7,354 nt of DNA from JANXUF01 sp043747685 (GTDB lineage: Bacteria > Actinomycetota > Acidimicrobiia > Acidimicrobiales > Ilumatobacteraceae): assembly GCA_043747685.1 (NCBI GenBank), contig JAYTOR010000008.1:1-7354 (forward strand), written 5' to 3'. The notes beneath the pieces are model-generated. The model was not told the DNA's origin. It worked only from the letters and a program-made list of their open reading frames with translations, and made no database searches. Within the stretch, counting starts at the first letter, position 1. Every line of letters starts with the position of its first letter. Made by a program: the position numbers and the translations under genes. Shown here one piece after another: positions 6,370 through 7,354 of this stretch.

Positions 6370-6549
6370 GTGGCCACCGCCGAGGAGGACATTCCTGCGA
6401 CAGCGTGCCTCGCCGCACCCGTTCGCACGACCGAGATCGCCGTGCGCTTTGCCGACTGGCTGCCCGACGTCGATGCCGTTCCGCCAGTCGTTCTGCCGAT
6501 CAGGGCGATCGATGGACTACGAAACGCTTGCGCTTCAGACGACGTGTGA
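6370..6549 (+). CDS. Possible VapB-like antitoxin (59 aa), uncertain
   Basis: A GTG at 6370 opens a 59-codon frame ending at TGA 6547-6549, which overlaps the GTG start of the VapC-like gene (GTGTGA). Such an overlap is usual for type II antitoxin-toxin pairs. The C-terminal part PPVVLPIRAIDGLRNACASD loosely recalls the PPVVLP...GGLRPGVDLDD tail of one VapB group. The N-terminal part does not show a clear ribbon-helix-helix, so the DNA-binding half may have been lost or replaced. Position and overlap carry most of the weight; the family call is inference. Confidence 0.3.
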   Translation: MATAEEDIPATACLAAPVRTTEIAVRFADWLPDVDAVPPVVLPIRAIDGLRNACASDDV

Positions 6550-6780
6550 CAACCACAATCGTTACCGACGCATCCGCAGCAGTCGAGGTCATCACACGGA
6601 CCAAGACCCGCGCCCGCCTGCAAAACCTCATCCCGGCGGACGCCACCTGCTGGGTACCAGACGGGCTCCTCGACGCCGAGGTACTCGCAGTCCTACGCAG
6701 GTGGGCTCCGACCAGTCCTCTCCGCCGCTGCCGCCACCGCCGCTGGCAACCGGTTGACAACCCCATTTCGGCTATATCGA
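6546..6780 (+). pseudogene. vapC: VapC-like PIN-domain toxin, frameshifted and truncated
   Basis: From the GTG at 6546 the product reads like a VapC ribonuclease: TIVTDASAAVEVITRTKTRA with the first metal-binding Asp (residue 8), then CWVPDGLLDAEVLAVLRRW with the acidic Glu at residue 45. After RRW (6704) the frame turns into Arg/Cys-rich nonsense. A shift to the frame of 6706 restores a VapC-like stretch, VLSAAAATAAGNRLTT and PFRLYR, up to 6780, where similarity ends. The C-terminal Asp residues needed to complete the PIN active site are missing. Intact VapC proteins are ~130 residues and cut RNA; this copy should be inactive. The 4-base overlap with the upstream small frame is the usual antitoxin-toxin layout. 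Confidence 0.6.
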
Positions 6781-7075
6781 TCACCTCGGTCGCGGGATCG
6801 AGCGGCTTGATCGTGAGGTTGATCGCGAGCTTGTCCCTTTTGCTGAACAGGCCCGGCAGCTGTGCACGATGCCAGGGATCGGGCGGCGCACCGCTGAGGT
6901 CGTGATCGCCGAGATCGGTGTCGACATGTCACGGTTCCCGACGTCTGGGCATCTGGCGTCGTGGGCAGGTTTATGTCCTGGCCATCACGAGTCCGCCGGC
7001 AAACAGCGTTCCGGCAAGGCGCGCAAAGGCAACGCAGCGTTGCCGAGCGCGTTGTGTGAAGCAGCATTGTCGGCG
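6764..7075 (+). mobile_element. IS110-family transposase, C-terminal fragment
   Basis: The frame of 6764 encodes the C-terminal (Transposase_20) part of an IS110/IS116/IS902-type transposase: LVPFAEQARQLCTMPGIGRR and TAEVVIAEIGVDMSRFPTSG (the helix-hairpin-helix region), then HLASWAGLCPGHHESAGKQR, which holds the Ser of the SAGK motif, and GKARKGNAALPSALCEAAL. The N-terminal DEDD catalytic half is missing; the fragment begins abruptly in the VapC remnant. On the right, similarity stops at about 7075, well before the usual C-terminus, where an SRPBCC coding stretch begins in the same frame. A TGA at 6755-6757 bounds the frame on the left. No terminal repeats or target duplications are visible. 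It cannot transpose by itself. Confidence 0.8.
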
Positions 7076-7354
7076 GCCGCCTTCGAGGTATTCACGATCG
7101 GCATCGGCAGCTGGTGGGACGCCGACAAGCACATACTTCGCGCTCCACTGGCCCGCATGGAGTTCCAGCCGTGGGTCGGTGGTCGCACCATCGATCACGG
7201 CACCGACGGAACCACGTGTGCGTGGACGCGGATCCTTGCCTATGAGCCACCGCATCGCGTGGTGTTCTCGCGGGACATCACCACAACATGGGAGATCGAG
7301 ACCGACCCGGCCAAGACGAGCGAGGTCGAGATCACCTTCGACGCCCTCCACACC
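7076..7354 (+). pseudogene. AHSA1-like SRPBCC domain protein, lacking its start, runs off the window
   Basis: The sequence AFEVFTIGIGSWWDADKHIL, then PLARMEFQPWVGGRTIDHGT, WTRILAYEPPHRVVFSRDIT and SEVEITFDAL matches the AHSA1 (activator of Hsp90 ATPase homologue 1-like) branch of the SRPBCC/START fold, small hydrophobic-ligand-binding proteins. The first beta strand and start codon are missing: upstream, in the same open frame, is the IS110 fragment. An internal ATG at 7157 would lose too much of the fold. The frame is still open at 7354, so the right end is cut by the window. The likely history is truncation by a rearrangement involving the IS110 copy. It could still be expressed as a chimera, but no promoter is seen. 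Confidence 0.7.

Noticed and set aside
1..7354. tRNA or rRNA genes, CRISPR array, integron attC sites
   Set aside because: No cloverleaf-like segment, no regularly spaced direct repeats, and no paired attC core sites were found by eye. The cassette-like mix of small genes made an integron worth considering, but the sites are absent.

Overview
The window is GC-rich, with strong G/C preference at third codon positions, frequent GTG/TTG starts and small 4-base gene overlaps. The protein families (ORC/Cdc6-like ATPase, actinobacterial-style M23 peptidase, flavin reductase, VapC PIN toxin, IS110, AHSA1-type SRPBCC) fit a high-GC actinobacterium. An Acidimicrobiia/Ilumatobacter-like source is possible, but that is a family-level impression and not a search result.

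Left part (1-2615). An ORC/Cdc6-type AAA ATPase runs in from the left edge; its Walker A is only readable by extending the frame to base 1. Converging on it is a two-gene minus-strand unit of small unknown proteins (39 and 114 aa) joined by an ATGA overlap; the larger contains three copies of a 14-residue helical repeat. Back to back with it on the plus strand are an M23-type peptidase without a visible start codon and a 118-aa unknown protein, again joined by ATGA. The two divergent units meet at a 13-bp palindrome (1689-1701) that puts a TAG on both strands just where each coding-like frame loses its 5' end. This looks like a rearrangement junction in a mobile or accessory region.

Middle (2616-5231). 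About 400 bases hold no convincing gene. A RibD-C/dihydrofolate-reductase-like pseudogene follows, readable only through three frame changes. Next, on the minus strand, is the most notable gene: an intact 615-aa DUF4157 protein with the usual DUF4157 HELTH motif plus a second zinc-peptidase motif (HEMTH, with an acidic NAGETD segment downstream) in its C-terminal domain. DUF4157 proteins are commonly found as cargo or effectors of extracellular contractile injection systems (eCIS). No eCIS structural gene lies in this window, so this is a possible orphan or distantly encoded effector. Its start region looks leaderless.

Right part (5232-7354). Plus-strand metabolic and defence genes show progressive damage: a flavin reductase with a disrupted N-terminus, an alpha/beta hydrolase with an in-frame stop and an altered nucleophile elbow, a VapC toxin with a frameshift, and a truncated IS110 transposase joined in frame to an AHSA1-like SRPBCC domain that runs off the right edge. 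The long intact ATPase and DUF4157 frames argue against general sequencing error. The region reads as a mosaic of decaying fragments around a preserved putative effector.
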